From assembly GCA_011050685.1 (NCBI GenBank), contig DRFF01000077.1:1-64000 (forward strand): a DNA stretch of 64,000 nucleotides, written 5' to 3'. This stretch comes from Aurantimonas coralicida (lineage in GTDB: Bacteria > Pseudomonadota > Alphaproteobacteria > Rhizobiales > Rhizobiaceae). Made by a program: the position numbers and the translations under genes. Below are positions 46,427-56,578 of this stretch, one piece after another (the stretch's first letter is position 1; each line of letters starts with the position of its first letter). The notes beneath the pieces were generated by a model that searched no databases, was not told where the DNA came from, and worked only from the letters and a program-made list of their open reading frames with translations.

Positions 46427-47095
46427 ATGGTCCGGCGCGGCGGACAGCGGTTCGAGATCACGCCGAGCATTCTTTTGAAAGCTTATGCCTGCGGGATCTT
46501 TCCGATGGCGGAAACCGCCGACGATCCCGGCATTTTCTGGATCGACCCGACCGAGCGCGGGATCTTGCCGCTCGATGAGTTTCATCTGTCGCGGAGCCTG
46601 CGCAAGACGATCCGGCGCGCTCCGTTCGAGATCCGGGTGGACACCGCCTTCCCGGCCGTGGTCGATGGCTGCGCCGAGGCCGCCCCCGGCCGGTCGCAAA
46701 CCTGGATCAACTCCCAGATTCGATCGTTGACCCTGTCGCTGTTTCGAGAAGGCTTCGCGCATTCCGTCGAGGTCTGGGAGGGGGAGGAGTTGGTCGGGGG
46801 ACTCTATGGCGTTTCGCTCGGCGCGGCCTTCTTCGGCGAGAGCATGTTCTCACGCCGGACCAACGCCTCGAAGATCGCGCTCGCCTATCTGTGGGAGCGC
46901 CTCAGCCGCGGCGGCTACCGCCTGCTCGACACGCAGTTCCTGACCGATCATCTCGCTTCGTTCGGCGCGATCGAGGTGCATCGCGATGCCTATCAGGTGC
47001 TTCTGGCGGAAGCGGTCTCCGAGGATGCGACCTTTTACCCCTCGGGAGCGGGAACGGCCGAATCGCTCTTACAGCTCTTCAACCAGACATCGTAG
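46427..47095 (+). CDS. aat: Leucyl/phenylalanyl-tRNA--protein transferase
   Basis: 222 aa from ATG 46427. Adds Leu or Phe to proteins starting with Arg or Lys, marking them for ClpAP (N-degron pathway). Motifs: ITPSILLKAYACGIFPMAE, FWIDPTERGILPLDEFHLSR, GRSQTWINSQI, GGLYGVSLGAAFFGESMFSR and LLDTQFLTDHLASFGA. The accBC-aat order is common in alphaproteobacteria. Its last 61 bases overlap the convergent DUF2155 gene. Confidence 0.96.
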   Translation: MVRRGGQRFEITPSILLKAYACGIFPMAETADDPGIFWIDPTERGILPLDEFHLSRSLRKTIRRAPFEIRVDTAFPAVVDGCAEAAPGRSQTWINSQIRSLTLSLFREGFAHSVEVWEGEELVGGLYGVSLGAAFFGESMFSRRTNASKIALAYLWERLSRGGYRLLDTQFLTDHLASFGAIEVHRDAYQVLLAEAVSEDATFYPSGAGTAESLLQLFNQTS

Positions 47096-47442
47096 ACTGG
47101 GTGTTCAACGGCGTTGAGACCGGGGGAATCGGCGAACATCCAGCCGGAAAAAATCTGCCGGATATCGCGCTGCAGCGTGATCTCGTCGACCTGCACGAAC
47201 GCATCCGTCTTGGCGACTTGTCCCTCGGCGCTGCTGTAGCAGACTTTCGGCGTGACCTGCAGCGCGCCGAACTGGACCGTCTCGTCGATATAGACGTCGA
47301 AGCTGGTGATCCGGCCGGTGATCTTGTCGAGACCGGAAAACACCGCGACCGGGTTCGAGACGCGTTCCTGCGCCGCCGCCGGCGAGACCCCCAAGCCAAG
47401 GGTCGCGGCTACCAAGATCGAACCCAGAATGCGGTTGTTCAT
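47035..47442 (-). CDS. DUF2155 secreted protein
   Basis: 135 aa from ATG 47442 with GAGGAAGA 6-7 nt upstream. Signal peptide residues 1-24 (PAAAQ). The DUF2155 domain has PVAVFSGLDKITGRITSFDV, FGALQVTPKVCYSSAEG and QRDIRQIFSGWMFADSPGLN, with two cysteines. Function unknown; conserved in alphaproteobacteria next to NDUFA12. Its 3' end overlaps the aat 3' end on the opposite strand by 61 bases. Confidence 0.93.
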   Translation of the reverse strand: MNNRILGSILVAATLGLGVSPAAAQERVSNPVAVFSGLDKITGRITSFDVYIDETVQFGALQVTPKVCYSSAEGQVAKTDAFVQVDEITLQRDIRQIFSGWMFADSPGLNAVEHPVYDVWLKSCKSDSAVPAPEG

Positions 47443-47626
47443 CAAATCTTCCTCGACGTGTCGAAAGCCGCCATCCCGACATGACCACACCACTCAGTGC
47501 CAGACGATTACGGCAGAGAATTGAGCGTTTGAAACCGGCGCCATTTTGCCGACGCAGGGCAAACCGGGACATCGGAACGGTGCCGGTCCATCGGCAGTCA
47601 GGATGGACAACGCGCCTCTCTGTCGA

Positions 47627-48007
47627 TTACGGCGTCCAGGCGTCGTAATCTCCGGTGACACGCGGACGCTCCGCCGGATTGAGCAACGAGCCCTTGGGTC
47701 GGTACGCCAAGGCGGTGCCGGTATGGTTGGGCTGGTGCGGCTTCTGCCAGTCACGGGCGACGTAGTCCTCTTGTGAAGGCGGGGTATCGACACGGTGATG
47801 CATCCAGCCATGCCAGCCGGGAGGAATCGCAGACGCGTCCGCCGGACCGTTGTAGATCACCCAGCGCTTGGAGCCGTCCGCGTTCTGGTAATAGACATTG
47901 CCCAGATGATCCTCGCCGAGGCTCCGGCCGAACCGCCAGGTGAAAAACCGGGTGCCGATCGTCTGACCGTTCCACCAGGTGAAGATCTGAAGCAGCCATT
48001 CCTTCAT
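47627..48007 (-). CDS. NADH:ubiquinone oxidoreductase accessory subunit NDUFA12 family (B17.2)
   Basis: 126 aa from ATG 48007. Homologue of the mitochondrial complex I accessory subunit B17.2: FTWWNGQTIGTRFFTWRFG, DHLGNVYYQNADGSKRWVIY, PPGWHGWMHHRVDTPPSQED and KPHQPNHTGTALAYRPKGSL. It is a marker of the alphaproteobacterial ancestry of mitochondria. No nuo genes are nearby. It lies 184 bases upstream of DUF2155 in the same direction. Confidence 0.96.
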   Translation of the reverse strand: MKEWLLQIFTWWNGQTIGTRFFTWRFGRSLGEDHLGNVYYQNADGSKRWVIYNGPADASAIPPGWHGWMHHRVDTPPSQEDYVARDWQKPHQPNHTGTALAYRPKGSLLNPAERPRVTGDYDAWTP

Positions 48008-48096
48008 GGGGATCTCAATCCGTCTCGATGCGGGCCGTCGCGATGCGGGCTCGTTATGCTGCCGCCGGGGAGAAATGTCCACCCGGCCGCGAGCGG

Positions 48097-48600
48097 TCAG
48101 GTCAGGCGCTTTTCATAGACTGCGGCGGGGATTCCCGATGTGTCATCGCAGCAATTGGCGGTCGATCCCGTGCACGCGAACCCCGCGTCCCGGTAGAAGC
48201 GGATGGCCGGTTCGTTGGCCTCCTCGACTTCGAGCCGCAGCCGGTCGGCCTGCGGGAAACATCCCTCGATTTCGGCCAGCAGGCTTCGGCCGATGCCGGC
48301 ACGCTGAAAGCCGGGCCGAACGTAGAGCTGGTGCAGGACGACCGTCCTGCCGCTTCCTTCGGTCGCGGCGCCATATGTCATGCCGCCAAGCCGCTCGCCA
48401 TCGTCGGCGACCAGAAACTCGGAATTCAGCCGGCCGAGCCGCGGCTTCAGCGCATCGACCGAATGCCATGAGGCGGTGAGTTCCGACACCCTCACTGCGC
48501 CGTAGATGTCGTCATAGGTCGCGTGCCAGGTCTCGCGAAGCAGATCGCTGATCGCCTGAAGATCGCGCAGTCCGGCCGTGCGGATGAAGAACGGCGTCAT
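48097..48600 (-). CDS. GNAT-family N-acetyltransferase (downstream of gatB)
   Basis: 167 aa from ATG 48600, which overlaps the gatB stop (ATGA), so it is translationally coupled to gatB. GNAT fold: [38 protein letters not shown] (acetyl-CoA loop QRAGIG), [20 protein letters not shown]. Substrate unknown. Cysteine-rich near the C-terminus (TANCCDD). Probably the last gene of the gatC-GNAT-gatA-gatB transcript. Confidence 0.92.
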   Translation of the reverse strand: MTPFFIRTAGLRDLQAISDLLRETWHATYDDIYGAVRVSELTASWHSVDALKPRLGRLNSEFLVADDGERLGGMTYGAATEGSGRTVVLHQLYVRPGFQRAGIGRSLLAEIEGCFPQADRLRLEVEEANEPAIRFYRDAGFACTGSTANCCDDTSGIPAAVYEKRLT

Positions 48601-50096
48601 TCGAGCCCGAGCTTAGCCTTGACCAGCGCGTTCACCGCCTGGGGGTTGGCCTTGCCGCCGGTTGCCTTCATCACTTGGCCGACGAACCAGCCGGCCATCG
48701 TCGGCTTGGCCATTGCTTGGCCGACCTTGTCCGGGTTGGAGGCAATCACCTCGTCCACCGCCTTTTCGATCGCGCCGGTGTCGGTCACCTGCTTCATGCC
48801 GCGCTCTTCGACGATCTGCTTGGGATCACCCCCCTCGTTCCAGACGATCTCGAACAGGTCCTTGGCGATCTTGCCCGAGATCGTGCCTCCGCGGATCAGG
48901 TCGAGGATCGCCCCGAGCTGCTCGGCCGAGACGGGCGATTCGTCGATCCCCTTGCCGGCTTTGTTCAGCGCCCCGAGCAGGTCGTTGATCGTCCAATTGG
49001 CGGCCTGCTTGGCGTCGCGGCCGTCGGCGACCTTCTCGAAGAAGTCGGCGATCGCCTTTTCGGAAACAAGGATGGAGGCGTCGTAGGGCGATAGCCCGGC
49101 ATCCTTGATCAGCCGGTTCTTCTTGTCGTCGGGGAGCTCCGGCAGTTCCTTCAGCAGCGCGTCGATATAGGCCTGGTCGAATTCCAGCGGCAACAGGTCC
49201 GGATCGGGGAAATAGCGGTAGTCATGCGCGTCTTCCTTGGTGCGCATCGCCCGCGTCTCGCCCTTGACCGGATCGAACAGCCGCGTCTCCTGGTCGATGG
49301 TGCCGCCGTCCTCGATGATCGCGATCTGCCTCCGGGCCTCCGCTTCGATCGACTGGCCGACGAAGCGGATCGAGTTGACGTTCTTGATCTCGCAGCGGGT
49401 ACCGAAAGCGCCGCCGGGACGGCGCACCGAGACATTGACGTCGGCGCGCATCGAGCCTTCGTCCATGTTGCCGTCGCAGGTACCGAGATAGCGCAGGATC
49501 GTGCGCAGCTTGGTCAGATAGGCCTTCGCTTCATCGGCCGAGCGCATGTCGGGCTTGGAGACGATCTCCATCAGCGCGACGCCCGAGCGGTTGAGGTCGA
49601 CGAAGGACATGGTCGGATGCTGGTCGTGCATCGACTTGCCGGCGTCCTGTTCCAGGTGCAGCCGCTCAACGCCTACCTCGATCTCCTCGAACTCGCCCTT
49701 GGAGTTCGGTCCGACCGAGACGCTGACGACCCCCTCCCCGACGATCGGATCCTTGAACTGCGAAATCTGGTAGCCCTGCGGCAGATCCGGATAGAAATAA
49801 TTCTTCCGGTCGAACACCGAGCGATGCTTGATCTCGGCTTTGAGGCCAAGCCCGGTGCGGACCGCCTGGCGCACGCACTCCTCGTTGATCACCGGCAGCA
49901 TGCCGGGCATCGCCGCGTCGACGAGGCTGACGTGATCATTCGCCTCGCCGCCATATTCGGCGGAGGCGCCGGAAAACAGCTTGGCTTCCGAGGATACTTG
50001 GGCGTGAACCTCCATGCCGATGACGATCTCCCAGTCGCCTGTAGCGCCGGAGATAAAGTTTTTCGGATCGGGTGTGCGGGTGTCGATGAGGGTCAT
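48597..50096 (-). CDS. gatB: Asp/Glu-tRNA amidotransferase subunit B
   Basis: 499 aa from ATG 50096. With GatA and GatC it converts Glu-tRNA-Gln and/or Asp-tRNA-Asn to the amide forms; GatB is the kinase/tRNA-binding subunit. Motifs: [96 protein letters not shown] and [20 protein letters not shown]. The C-terminal Yqey-like helical domain is present. It lies 64 bases after gatA. Confidence 0.98.
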   Translation of the reverse strand: MTLIDTRTPDPKNFISGATGDWEIVIGMEVHAQVSSEAKLFSGASAEYGGEANDHVSLVDAAMPGMLPVINEECVRQAVRTGLGLKAEIKHRSVFDRKNYFYPDLPQGYQISQFKDPIVGEGVVSVSVGPNSKGEFEEIEVGVERLHLEQDAGKSMHDQHPTMSFVDLNRSGVALMEIVSKPDMRSADEAKAYLTKLRTILRYLGTCDGNMDEGSMRADVNVSVRRPGGAFGTRCEIKNVNSIRFVGQSIEAEARRQIAIIEDGGTIDQETRLFDPVKGETRAMRTKEDAHDYRYFPDPDLLPLEFDQAYIDALLKELPELPDDKKNRLIKDAGLSPYDASILVSEKAIADFFEKVADGRDAKQAANWTINDLLGALNKAGKGIDESPVSAEQLGAILDLIRGGTISGKIAKDLFEIVWNEGGDPKQIVEERGMKQVTDTGAIEKAVDEVIASNPDKVGQAMAKPTMAGWFVGQVMKATGGKANPQAVNALVKAKLGLE

Positions 50097-50160
50097 GGTC
50101 GGCTTTCAGAGAAAGAAGCGGTCTGGGCACTGACGGGTGAATTGCGAGCTCTCGCTGGTG

Positions 50161-51642
50161 TTACCACCACTTCGCCGGCTCGAATCGCCCGGCCGCCTGC
50201 TCGACGACATGACCGAGCGCGAACAGCGTCTCCTCGTCGAAGGGCCGGCCGATCAGCTGCAGTCCCAGCGGCAACCCGTCGTCCGTCAGTCCGGCCGGCA
50301 CCGCTATGCCCGGTAAACCGGCCATGTTCACCGTCACCGTGAAGATGTCGTTGAGATACATCTTCACCGGATCCGAGGCCATGTCCTGATCGGCGATGCC
50401 GAAGGCCGCCGAGGGCGTCGCCGGCGTCAGCAGCGCGTCGATACCATCGGCATAGACGGTCTCGAAATCGCGTTTGATCAAGGTTCGGACCTTCTGCGCC
50501 CGCAGGTAGTAGGCATCGTAATAGCCGGACGAGAGCACATAGGTGCCGATCATGACGCGGCGTTTGACCTCGCGGCCGAATCCCTCGGCGCGGGTCTTCT
50601 CGTACATATCCGCGATGTCCTTGCCCGGCACGCGCAGGCCGTAGCGCACGCCGTCATAACGCGCCAGATTGGACGATGCCTCCGCCGGCGCGACGATGTA
50701 ATAGGCCGGCAGCGCGTATTTCGTGTGCGGCAGCGAGACATCGACGATCTCGGCGCCGGCGTCCTTCAGCCAGGCGATACCCTGCTGCCACAGGGTTTCG
50801 ATCTCGCCCGGCATGCCCTCAACCCGGTATTCCTTCGGGATGCCGATCCTCAGCCCCTTCACCGACCGGCCGATCGCCGCCTCATAGTCCGGCACGTCAC
50901 GGTCGACCGATGTGGTGTCCTTCGCATCGACGGAGGCCATCGACCTCAACAGGATCGCCGCGTCGCGAACGTCACGCGCGATCGGCCCGGCCTGATCGAG
51001 CGACGAGGCAAAGGCAACGGTGCCCCAGCGCGAGCAACGGCCATAGGTCGGCTTGATGCCGACCGTGCCGGTGAAGGCCGCTGGCTGGCGGATGGAGCCG
51101 CCGGTGTCCGTCGCCGTCGCACCGGCGCAAAGATGCGCCGCCACCGCCGCGGCCGAGCCGCCGGACGAGCCGCCGGGCACGAGGTCGAGATTGGAGCCCT
51201 TCTTCCGCCAGGGATTCTTGACCGGGCCGTAATAGGAGGTCTCGTTCGACGAGCCCATGGCGAACTCGTCCATGTTGAGCTTGCCGAGCATCACCGCGCC
51301 GTCGGCCCACAAATTGGCCGTAACGGTAGATTCGTAGCGCGGCTTGAAGCCGTCGAGAATGTGGCTGCAGGCCTGAGTGTGGACACCTTCGGTTGCGAAC
51401 AAATCCTTGATGCCGAGCGGAATGCCCTCGAGCGCCCCGCCCTCGCCCTTGGCCAGGCGCGCGTCGGACGCCTTCGCCATGTCGCGCGCCTTATCGGCGG
51501 TCACCGCGACATAGGCATTGAGCGCGCCATTGGCCTGGTCGATGGCAGCCAGATAGGCGTCCGTCAGTTCGACGGCGCCGATGTCCTTCGACGCCAGCTT
51601 GCCGCGCGCTTCCGCGATGGTCAGTGAAGTCAGATCATTCAT
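50161..51642 (-). CDS. gatA: Asp/Glu-tRNA amidotransferase subunit A
   Basis: 493 aa from ATG 51642; its first base overlaps the stop of the upstream GNAT gene (TGATG). GatA is the amidase that frees ammonia from glutamine. Amidase signature: [20 protein letters not shown] (catalytic Lys), [20 protein letters not shown] and [20 protein letters not shown] (Ser-cisSer-Lys triad). Order gatC-GNAT-gatA-gatB. Spacing indicates one operon. Confidence 0.98.
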   Translation of the reverse strand: MNDLTSLTIAEARGKLASKDIGAVELTDAYLAAIDQANGALNAYVAVTADKARDMAKASDARLAKGEGGALEGIPLGIKDLFATEGVHTQACSHILDGFKPRYESTVTANLWADGAVMLGKLNMDEFAMGSSNETSYYGPVKNPWRKKGSNLDLVPGGSSGGSAAAVAAHLCAGATATDTGGSIRQPAAFTGTVGIKPTYGRCSRWGTVAFASSLDQAGPIARDVRDAAILLRSMASVDAKDTTSVDRDVPDYEAAIGRSVKGLRIGIPKEYRVEGMPGEIETLWQQGIAWLKDAGAEIVDVSLPHTKYALPAYYIVAPAEASSNLARYDGVRYGLRVPGKDIADMYEKTRAEGFGREVKRRVMIGTYVLSSGYYDAYYLRAQKVRTLIKRDFETVYADGIDALLTPATPSAAFGIADQDMASDPVKMYLNDIFTVTVNMAGLPGIAVPAGLTDDGLPLGLQLIGRPFDEETLFALGHVVEQAAGRFEPAKWW

Positions 51643-52109
51643 CAGGTCAGGGTCTTTTCGTAAAAGCAATTGTAGGCGGAATCCGGATAATCGAGGACTG
51701 GGCCGCAAGGCGTGAAACCCGAGCGCTCGTACAGCGCCCAGGCCGGTTCGAAGCCCGCGGTCGACCCGGTTTCGAGAACCAGCCGGGCAAGACCGAGATC
51801 GTGTGCCTTGGCTTCGATCGCCCGCAGAATTTTCCAGCCCGCACCAGTGCCACGCACGGCTGGCGTCGTGAACATTCGCTTGATCTCGCCAAGCGTCGCA
51901 TCATGCACTTTCAATGCCCCGATGCCGACTGCTTCGCCGGTGCCGTCGCGCACGACAAACACGGTGGTATCCGTATCCGCCATCTGTTCGGCCGTCAGCT
52001 GGAACTGAAACTCCGGCGGTGACAGCGGTTGCAGATAGCCATTGAGGCTGGCGACCAGCGTCCGCAGGTCATCCTGGAGCGGCGACTCCACCGCGATCGT
52101 GACGGCCAT
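51642..52109 (-). CDS. GNAT-family N-acetyltransferase between gatC and gatA
   Basis: 155 aa from ATG 52109, 6 bases after gatC. GNAT motifs: [32 protein letters not shown] (acetyl-CoA loop), [20 protein letters not shown] and NCFYEKTLT. This looks like the single-domain acetyltransferases labelled YjgM/YafP-like. Substrate unknown. Its stop overlaps the gatA start, so it is translated with the amidotransferase genes. Confidence 0.92.
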   Translation of the reverse strand: MAVTIAVESPLQDDLRTLVASLNGYLQPLSPPEFQFQLTAEQMADTDTTVFVVRDGTGEAVGIGALKVHDATLGEIKRMFTTPAVRGTGAGWKILRAIEAKAHDLGLARLVLETGSTAGFEPAWALYERSGFTPCGPVLDYPDSAYNCFYEKTLT

Positions 52110-52115
52110 CGCCCG

Positions 52116-52403
52116 CTATTCCACCACCTTCGGCACGACGAAGAAATGGTCGTCGCTCACCGGGGCATTGGCCATGATGTCGTCGACCTTCGCCCCGTCG
52201 GTGACGACATCGGCGCGCTTCTTCATTGCCATCGGGATCACCGAAGTCATCGGCTCGACGCCTTCGACGTCGACCTCACCGAGGTGCTCCACGAAGCCGA
52301 GGATGGCGTTGAGTTCGCCCTCCATGGCTGCGACGTCGTCGTCGGTAACGGCGATTCGGGCCAGCCGGGCGACCCGGCGGACGGTATTGGTATCGACGGA
52401 CAT
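52116..52403 (-). CDS. gatC: Asp/Glu-tRNA amidotransferase subunit C
   Basis: 95 aa from ATG 52403. Small subunit that holds GatA and GatB together. Pattern: [58 protein letters not shown] and [14 protein letters not shown], the typical C-terminus. First gene of the gatC-GNAT-gatA-gatB-GNAT group; 121 bases upstream is the stop of the UPF0173 gene, in the same direction. Confidence 0.97.
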   Translation of the reverse strand: MSVDTNTVRRVARLARIAVTDDDVAAMEGELNAILGFVEHLGEVDVEGVEPMTSVIPMAMKKRADVVTDGAKVDDIMANAPVSDDHFFVVPKVVE

Positions 52404-52524
52404 TGCGGCCCTATGGTTGTGACAAGATTTTCGCGAGCTATAGCGGCGTGGCCTGCACGAGGCAACGGCGCGTCCCGTCCATCATCCTCACGCTGGTCGA
52501 AGGAGGGTCTGACGGCAGAACCCC

Positions 52525-53226
52525 TCAGACCCCGAAGGCTTCTCCGATCGCCGGATTGCGGACCTTGCTGGCCTCCCCTTCCATCGCTTCGATGAACTTG
52601 TCCGGCGTCGCGTCGAGCATGGGGAAGGTGCCCCAGTGGATTGGCATGATCGTATCGAAGTTGAAGTAGCGTCGGCAGGCCAAGGCCGCCACAGCCGCCC
52701 CCATGGTGAAGCGGTCGCCGATAGGCACCATCGCGATCTTCGGCGCGTGCAGCTCCTCGATCAGCGCCATGTCGGCGAAAATGTCGGTGTCGCCCATATG
52801 ATAGACCGTCGGCCCGTCGTCGAAATGGAAGACGAGGCCGTTTGGCATGCCGAGATAGGTCACCGTCCCGTCCTCCTCGGCATGGCCGGACGAATGAAAC
52901 GCTTGTGTGAAAGTCACGGTAAAATCGCCGAAGGCGATCGTGCCGCCGGTGTTTCCCCCTTCGCCGTTCTCGGCGCCCTGCTTGCCCAGCCAGTTCACCA
53001 GCTCGTAATTGCCCACGATCTTGCAGCCGTGTCGCTTCGCCAGTTCCACCGTATCGCCGACATGATCGGCGTGGCCGTGGCTGAGCACGATATGCGTCAG
53101 GCCTTCGGCCGCCGCTGCCAGATCGCCCTTGAAATGCGGATTTCCCGTGAGAAACGGGTCGATCAGGATAACCGAAGCGGCCGTCTCGATTCGAAATGCG
53201 GAATGGCCGAAATAGGTGATCTTCAT
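52525..53226 (-). CDS. UPF0173 metal-dependent hydrolase (MBL fold)
   Basis: 233 aa from ATG 53226 with an AAGGAGC ribosome site. Starts [16 protein letters not shown]; metal site [20 protein letters not shown]; later [38 protein letters not shown] and [18 protein letters not shown]. This is the conserved UPF0173 branch of metallo-beta-lactamase proteins; substrate unknown. Divergent from ruvX with 97 bases between. Confidence 0.94.
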   Translation of the reverse strand: MKITYFGHSAFRIETAASVILIDPFLTGNPHFKGDLAAAAEGLTHIVLSHGHADHVGDTVELAKRHGCKIVGNYELVNWLGKQGAENGEGGNTGGTIAFGDFTVTFTQAFHSSGHAEEDGTVTYLGMPNGLVFHFDDGPTVYHMGDTDIFADMALIEELHAPKIAMVPIGDRFTMGAAVAALACRRYFNFDTIMPIHWGTFPMLDATPDKFIEAMEGEASKVRNPAIGEAFGV

Positions 53227-53323
53227 AGCTGCTCCTTGCCGTGGAGAGAAAACCGGGAGGTCTGCCATAGTCTGCGCTCGCCGTGCTAACTGCGCGTAAA
53301 GGCGGAACGGTCAAGGATTTGGA

Positions 53324-53794
53324 ATGCCCATCCTCGCAATCGATGAGTTCGCCGCAAATGTGCCGGAAGGTGCAACGATCGCTGGTATCGACCTCGGAAC
53401 CAAGACCATCGGGCTCGCCGTCTCGGATCTCGGACAAGGCTTCGCGACGCCGCGCAAGGTAATCCGGCGGGTCAAGTTCACGATCGACGCCAAGGCCCTG
53501 TTGGCCGCCCTGGACAGCGAACGCGTCGCTGGCATCGTGGTCGGCCTGCCCCTCAATATGAACGGCTCCGAGGGGCCTCGCGTCCAGTCGACCCGGGCTT
53601 TCGTGCGCAATTACGCGCTGTTCGACCCGCGTCCGGTGCTTCTTTGGGACGAGCGGCTGTCGACGGTGGCAGCGGAACGCGGCTTGCTGGAAGCGGACGT
53701 CTCGCGCCGCAAACGCGCCGAGCGGATCGATTCGGCTGCTGCTGCCTTCATCCTTCAGGGCGCGCTGGACAGGCTTTCGTCGCTGCGGCCATAG
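53324..53794 (+). CDS. ruvX: Holliday junction resolvase / pre-16S rRNA nuclease RuvX (YqgF)
   Basis: 156 aa from ATG 53324. RNase H-like fold: [20 protein letters not shown] (metal Asp), [39 protein letters not shown] (catalytic Glu region) and [20 protein letters not shown]. Family members trim the 16S rRNA 5' end and/or cleave Holliday junctions. The 3' end overlaps the convergent DUF6105 gene by 40 bases. Confidence 0.95.
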   Translation: MPILAIDEFAANVPEGATIAGIDLGTKTIGLAVSDLGQGFATPRKVIRRVKFTIDAKALLAALDSERVAGIVVGLPLNMNGSEGPRVQSTRAFVRNYALFDPRPVLLWDERLSTVAAERGLLEADVSRRKRAERIDSAAAAFILQGALDRLSSLRP

Positions 53795-54102
53795 GCGACG
53801 TAGGCAGGCGCCGCAAATGCATTCGGCTCGGATGCTCGGCGGTTCTCCCACCACGCGGCGATCTTGCGACGCTTGCGAAATGCGACGATGGCCCCGAGAA
53901 TCAGACTGTCGACGACAAGGGCCTCGGCGATCATGCCGGGAATGGCAGTCGGCTCGATCCCCAGCATGGTCCCATACATGTTGAAGACTTGATCATGCAG
54001 CGCGCGGGAGAAGAACACCCCGCCCAGATCGTTGAGCGACAGGAAATACCAGCCCCAGAAGAACGCCAGCGGGCCGAGCCAAAGGGCTAGAAGCTTACGC
54101 AT
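53755..54102 (-). CDS. DUF6105 family membrane protein
   Basis: 115 aa from ATG 54102, overlapping the stop of the upstream gene (TGATG). Two hydrophobic segments: [20 protein letters not shown] (residues ~4-23) and about residues 60-78 ([20 protein letters not shown]), then a basic stretch [14 protein letters not shown]. It matches my recollection of DUF6105, found mainly in Hyphomicrobiales. Function unknown. Confidence 0.82.
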   Translation of the reverse strand: MRKLLALWLGPLAFFWGWYFLSLNDLGGVFFSRALHDQVFNMYGTMLGIEPTAIPGMIAEALVVDSLILGAIVAFRKRRKIAAWWENRRASEPNAFAAPAYVAYGRSDESLSSAP

Positions 54103-54659
54103 CAGTGGCCATCGCTTTCTTCGAATTTCGACGACCGCTGATTTTCGATCAACGCCCTGCGCTCAGCTGCCCGAATGGACTGGAGTATCGTCTCGAACGT
54201 CGCGTCGTCGGCGCCGTCCTCGTCGACTTCCATCAGATGGTCGAACAGCAGCGCTCCAAATGTGAACGCTACCGAGACGAGGAAGCCCGGCCCCTCCCCG
54301 AAGACCTCGGCGACCGGCGAACCCATCAGTGCCGTCGATGCGTAAAGGGCGACAAGCGCGACAAGCGCGGCACCCGCGATTGGCTCGGCCCTGCGCGCGG
54401 CGGCCACCGACGATGCGTTGAGGCCGGCGATCCCCATGCCGAAGCCGATTGCCAACGCACCGAACATCGCAGCGAAGGCGAGCGCCTGATGCGGAAGCAG
54501 GCCGAGATCAAGGGGATTGGGCATCAGAGCCAGCAGGCCGCCCCACCCGTCACCCGGCAGACCTCCGAGCATCCCTGCCTCTTGAGCGAGGCGCAGGCCT
54601 GTGAGAGCGGTGAACCCCGTCCAGGCACTCAGTGCCAGGGTCGTCGCCAAACGGCGCAT
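54102..54659 (-). CDS. Hypothetical membrane protein
   Basis: 185 aa from ATG 54659. Four hydrophobic segments at about residues 5-24, 58-80, 92-112 and 124-142; the C-terminal ~40 residues are acidic then charged (EVDEDGADDATFETILQSIR). No recognised domain. Translationally coupled to DUF6105 (TGATG), so the two probably work together at the membrane. A TTAACC-containing 11-mer lies at 54742-54752, about 83 bases upstream. Confidence 0.78.
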   Translation of the reverse strand: MRRLATTLALSAWTGFTALTGLRLAQEAGMLGGLPGDGWGGLLALMPNPLDLGLLPHQALAFAAMFGALAIGFGMGIAGLNASSVAAARRAEPIAGAALVALVALYASTALMGSPVAEVFGEGPGFLVSVAFTFGALLFDHLMEVDEDGADDATFETILQSIRAAERRALIENQRSSKFEESDGH

Positions 54660-54741
54660 GGGTGCCTCCCTACGTCATGGTTACCAGTTCATTAACGCCC
54701 AGTCTCGCGATCCGCTCCCTCCGCCGCAACCGATACCGAAC

Positions 54742-54752
54742 GTTAACCTTAA
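54742..54752 (-). promoter_or_regulatory. CtrA-like half-site upstream of the 185-aa membrane protein gene
   Basis: GTTAACCTTAA, identical to the element at 30201-30211. It lies ~83 bases upstream of the ATG at 54659. The shared flanks (cGTTAACCTTAATsG) hint that the two may bind one regulator. CtrA is the natural candidate in this class, but the second TTAA is spaced two, not seven, bases from the first. Confidence 0.25.
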
Positions 54753-54845
54753 TGGCTACGGGCCATGTCCCCGATTTCTCTCTCCGGTTCTGGAATAACT
54801 TCCAACGCCCCATAGGGTTGCCGAAAAACTGGAAGCGTCCCGTCG

Positions 54846-56531
54846 TCAGCGGATCGGCGGATAAAGATTGTCGACAATGGTGCGGGAATCGTGACGCAGA
54901 TCGAGCATCCCATAGGTGTGGCGGAACACGCCGCCCAGCCGCGTATCGACGAAGGCGTCAGCAGCGCGCGCGGCGTTCAGACGACGCAACGCGGCGGCCG
55001 CGCCGGCGAGCGCCAGTTGCTCGGCAAGCAGCCGGCACGCGCCTTCGTCGGACAGGGCCATCGACAGCGCGGCCCGCAGCACGCCTGGCGTGCCGCCCGC
55101 CGTGGCGCCCATATCCGTTTCGATCATCGCGATCACCGTCTCGAAGGCGTCCGGGTCCTGCCGCAGCACCCGGGCCAGATCGAGCGCCATGACGTTGCCC
55201 GAGCCTTCCCAGATGGCGTTCACCGGCGCCTCGCGGTAGGCTCTGGCAAGCCGCCCGTCCTCGACGTAGCCATTGCCGCCGAGACACTCCATCGCTTCGT
55301 AGGTGAGCGCGGGCGCCATCTTGCAGACCCAATATTTCGTCACCGGCGTCATGACCCGCGCCCAGGCCGCCTCGGCGGCGCCGTCGCCATCCTGCGAGCG
55401 ACGGTCGAAGGACTCGGCCAGTCGCAACGACAGCGCCGTCGCACCGGCGACGTCCAGGGCCATGTCAGCGAGCACCCTGATCATCTGAGGCTGATCGACC
55501 AGGACATTGCCGAACACCTGACGCTCGCGGCAATGATGTACCGCCTCGGCGAGCGCGCCTCGCATCAGGCCGGCGGAGGCAAGCGCACAATCGAGCCGGG
55601 TCAGCGTGACCATGTCGATGATCGTGCGGACGCCCCTCCCCGAATCGCCGATCCGGACCGCCTCGGCATCGATGAATTCGACCTCCGCCGAAGCGTTGGA
55701 GCGGTTGCCGAGCTTGTCCTTGAGCCGCTGGATAAAAAGGCCGTTGAGCATACCGTCGTCGCGCCGCCGCGGTATCAGGAAGCAGGTCGGGCCGTCGCCG
55801 GTCTGTGCGAGAACAAGGAAAGCATCCGACATCGGCGCGGACATGAACCATTTGTGGCCGGTGATGCGATAGCGGCCGTTTCCGGCTTCGATCGCCCGCG
55901 AGGTGTTGGCGCGAACGTCCGTTCCGCCCTGCTTCTCGGTCATGCCCATGCCGAGCGTGACGCCAGCCTTCGTCAGCGGCGGCTTGACGCCGGGGTCGTA
56001 CTGGCGGGTCGCGATCACCGGCAGCCAGGCATCCCGCACATCCGGCGCCGCGGCGAGCGGTGCGACCGCCGCGCTGGTCATCGTTATCGGGCACAGATGA
56101 CCGCATTCGACGCCGGCCGTCATATAGAAGCGCGCCGCCCGTGCGCGATGGCGAAAGCCCTCCTCCTCCGCCGGACCGCTCCACAGCGACGCATGCAAAC
56201 CGTCCGCGATCGAGCGGCGCATCAGCGCGTGATAGGCCGGATGATAGTCGACGAGTTCCAGCCGACGGCCCTTCTCGTCGAAACGACGCAACTTCGGCGG
56301 CTCGGTATTGGCGAGGCGGGCAAGGTCGTGCGCCTCGGCGAAACCGCAGAACCGTCCGTGCTGCTCCAGCGACAGGAGCGTCGCGTCGCCGAACTCCGCC
56401 GCAAGAAGCCGCAGCAGCGGGTCGCTTCGAAAGGCATTGAACCCGGCGTAATCGGAAGACTGGTTGACCACCTCATGGGTCTGAAATGTCGTTTCGGCCA
56501 CATCACCCTCCTCGTTCGGTTGGCTCGCCAT
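54846..56531 (-). CDS. Acyl-CoA dehydrogenase, AidB-like
   Basis: 561 aa from ATG 56531. FAD-dependent acyl-CoA dehydrogenase fold: CGHLCPITMTSAAVAPLAAA, GMGMTEKQGGTDVRANTSRA (flavin loop), YRITGHKWFMSAPMSDAFLV, HHCRERQVFGNVLVDQPQMI, ECLGGNGYVEDGRLARAYRE and NAIWEGSGNVMALDLARVL. The N-terminal extension (QTHEVVNQSSDYAGFNAF) is typical of AidB-like proteins that respond to alkylation damage; isovaleryl-CoA-type activity is also possible. Divergent from pyrB, 47 bases apart. Confidence 0.93.
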   Translation of the reverse strand: MASQPNEEGDVAETTFQTHEVVNQSSDYAGFNAFRSDPLLRLLAAEFGDATLLSLEQHGRFCGFAEAHDLARLANTEPPKLRRFDEKGRRLELVDYHPAYHALMRRSIADGLHASLWSGPAEEEGFRHRARAARFYMTAGVECGHLCPITMTSAAVAPLAAAPDVRDAWLPVIATRQYDPGVKPPLTKAGVTLGMGMTEKQGGTDVRANTSRAIEAGNGRYRITGHKWFMSAPMSDAFLVLAQTGDGPTCFLIPRRRDDGMLNGLFIQRLKDKLGNRSNASAEVEFIDAEAVRIGDSGRGVRTIIDMVTLTRLDCALASAGLMRGALAEAVHHCRERQVFGNVLVDQPQMIRVLADMALDVAGATALSLRLAESFDRRSQDGDGAAEAAWARVMTPVTKYWVCKMAPALTYEAMECLGGNGYVEDGRLARAYREAPVNAIWEGSGNVMALDLARVLRQDPDAFETVIAMIETDMGATAGGTPGVLRAALSMALSDEGACRLLAEQLALAGAAAALRRLNAARAADAFVDTRLGGVFRHTYGMLDLRHDSRTIVDNLYPPIR

Positions 56532-56578
56532 GACGATCCTTGCCGCAAAACCCGCGATTGCCTATAGGCGTGGTTTTT

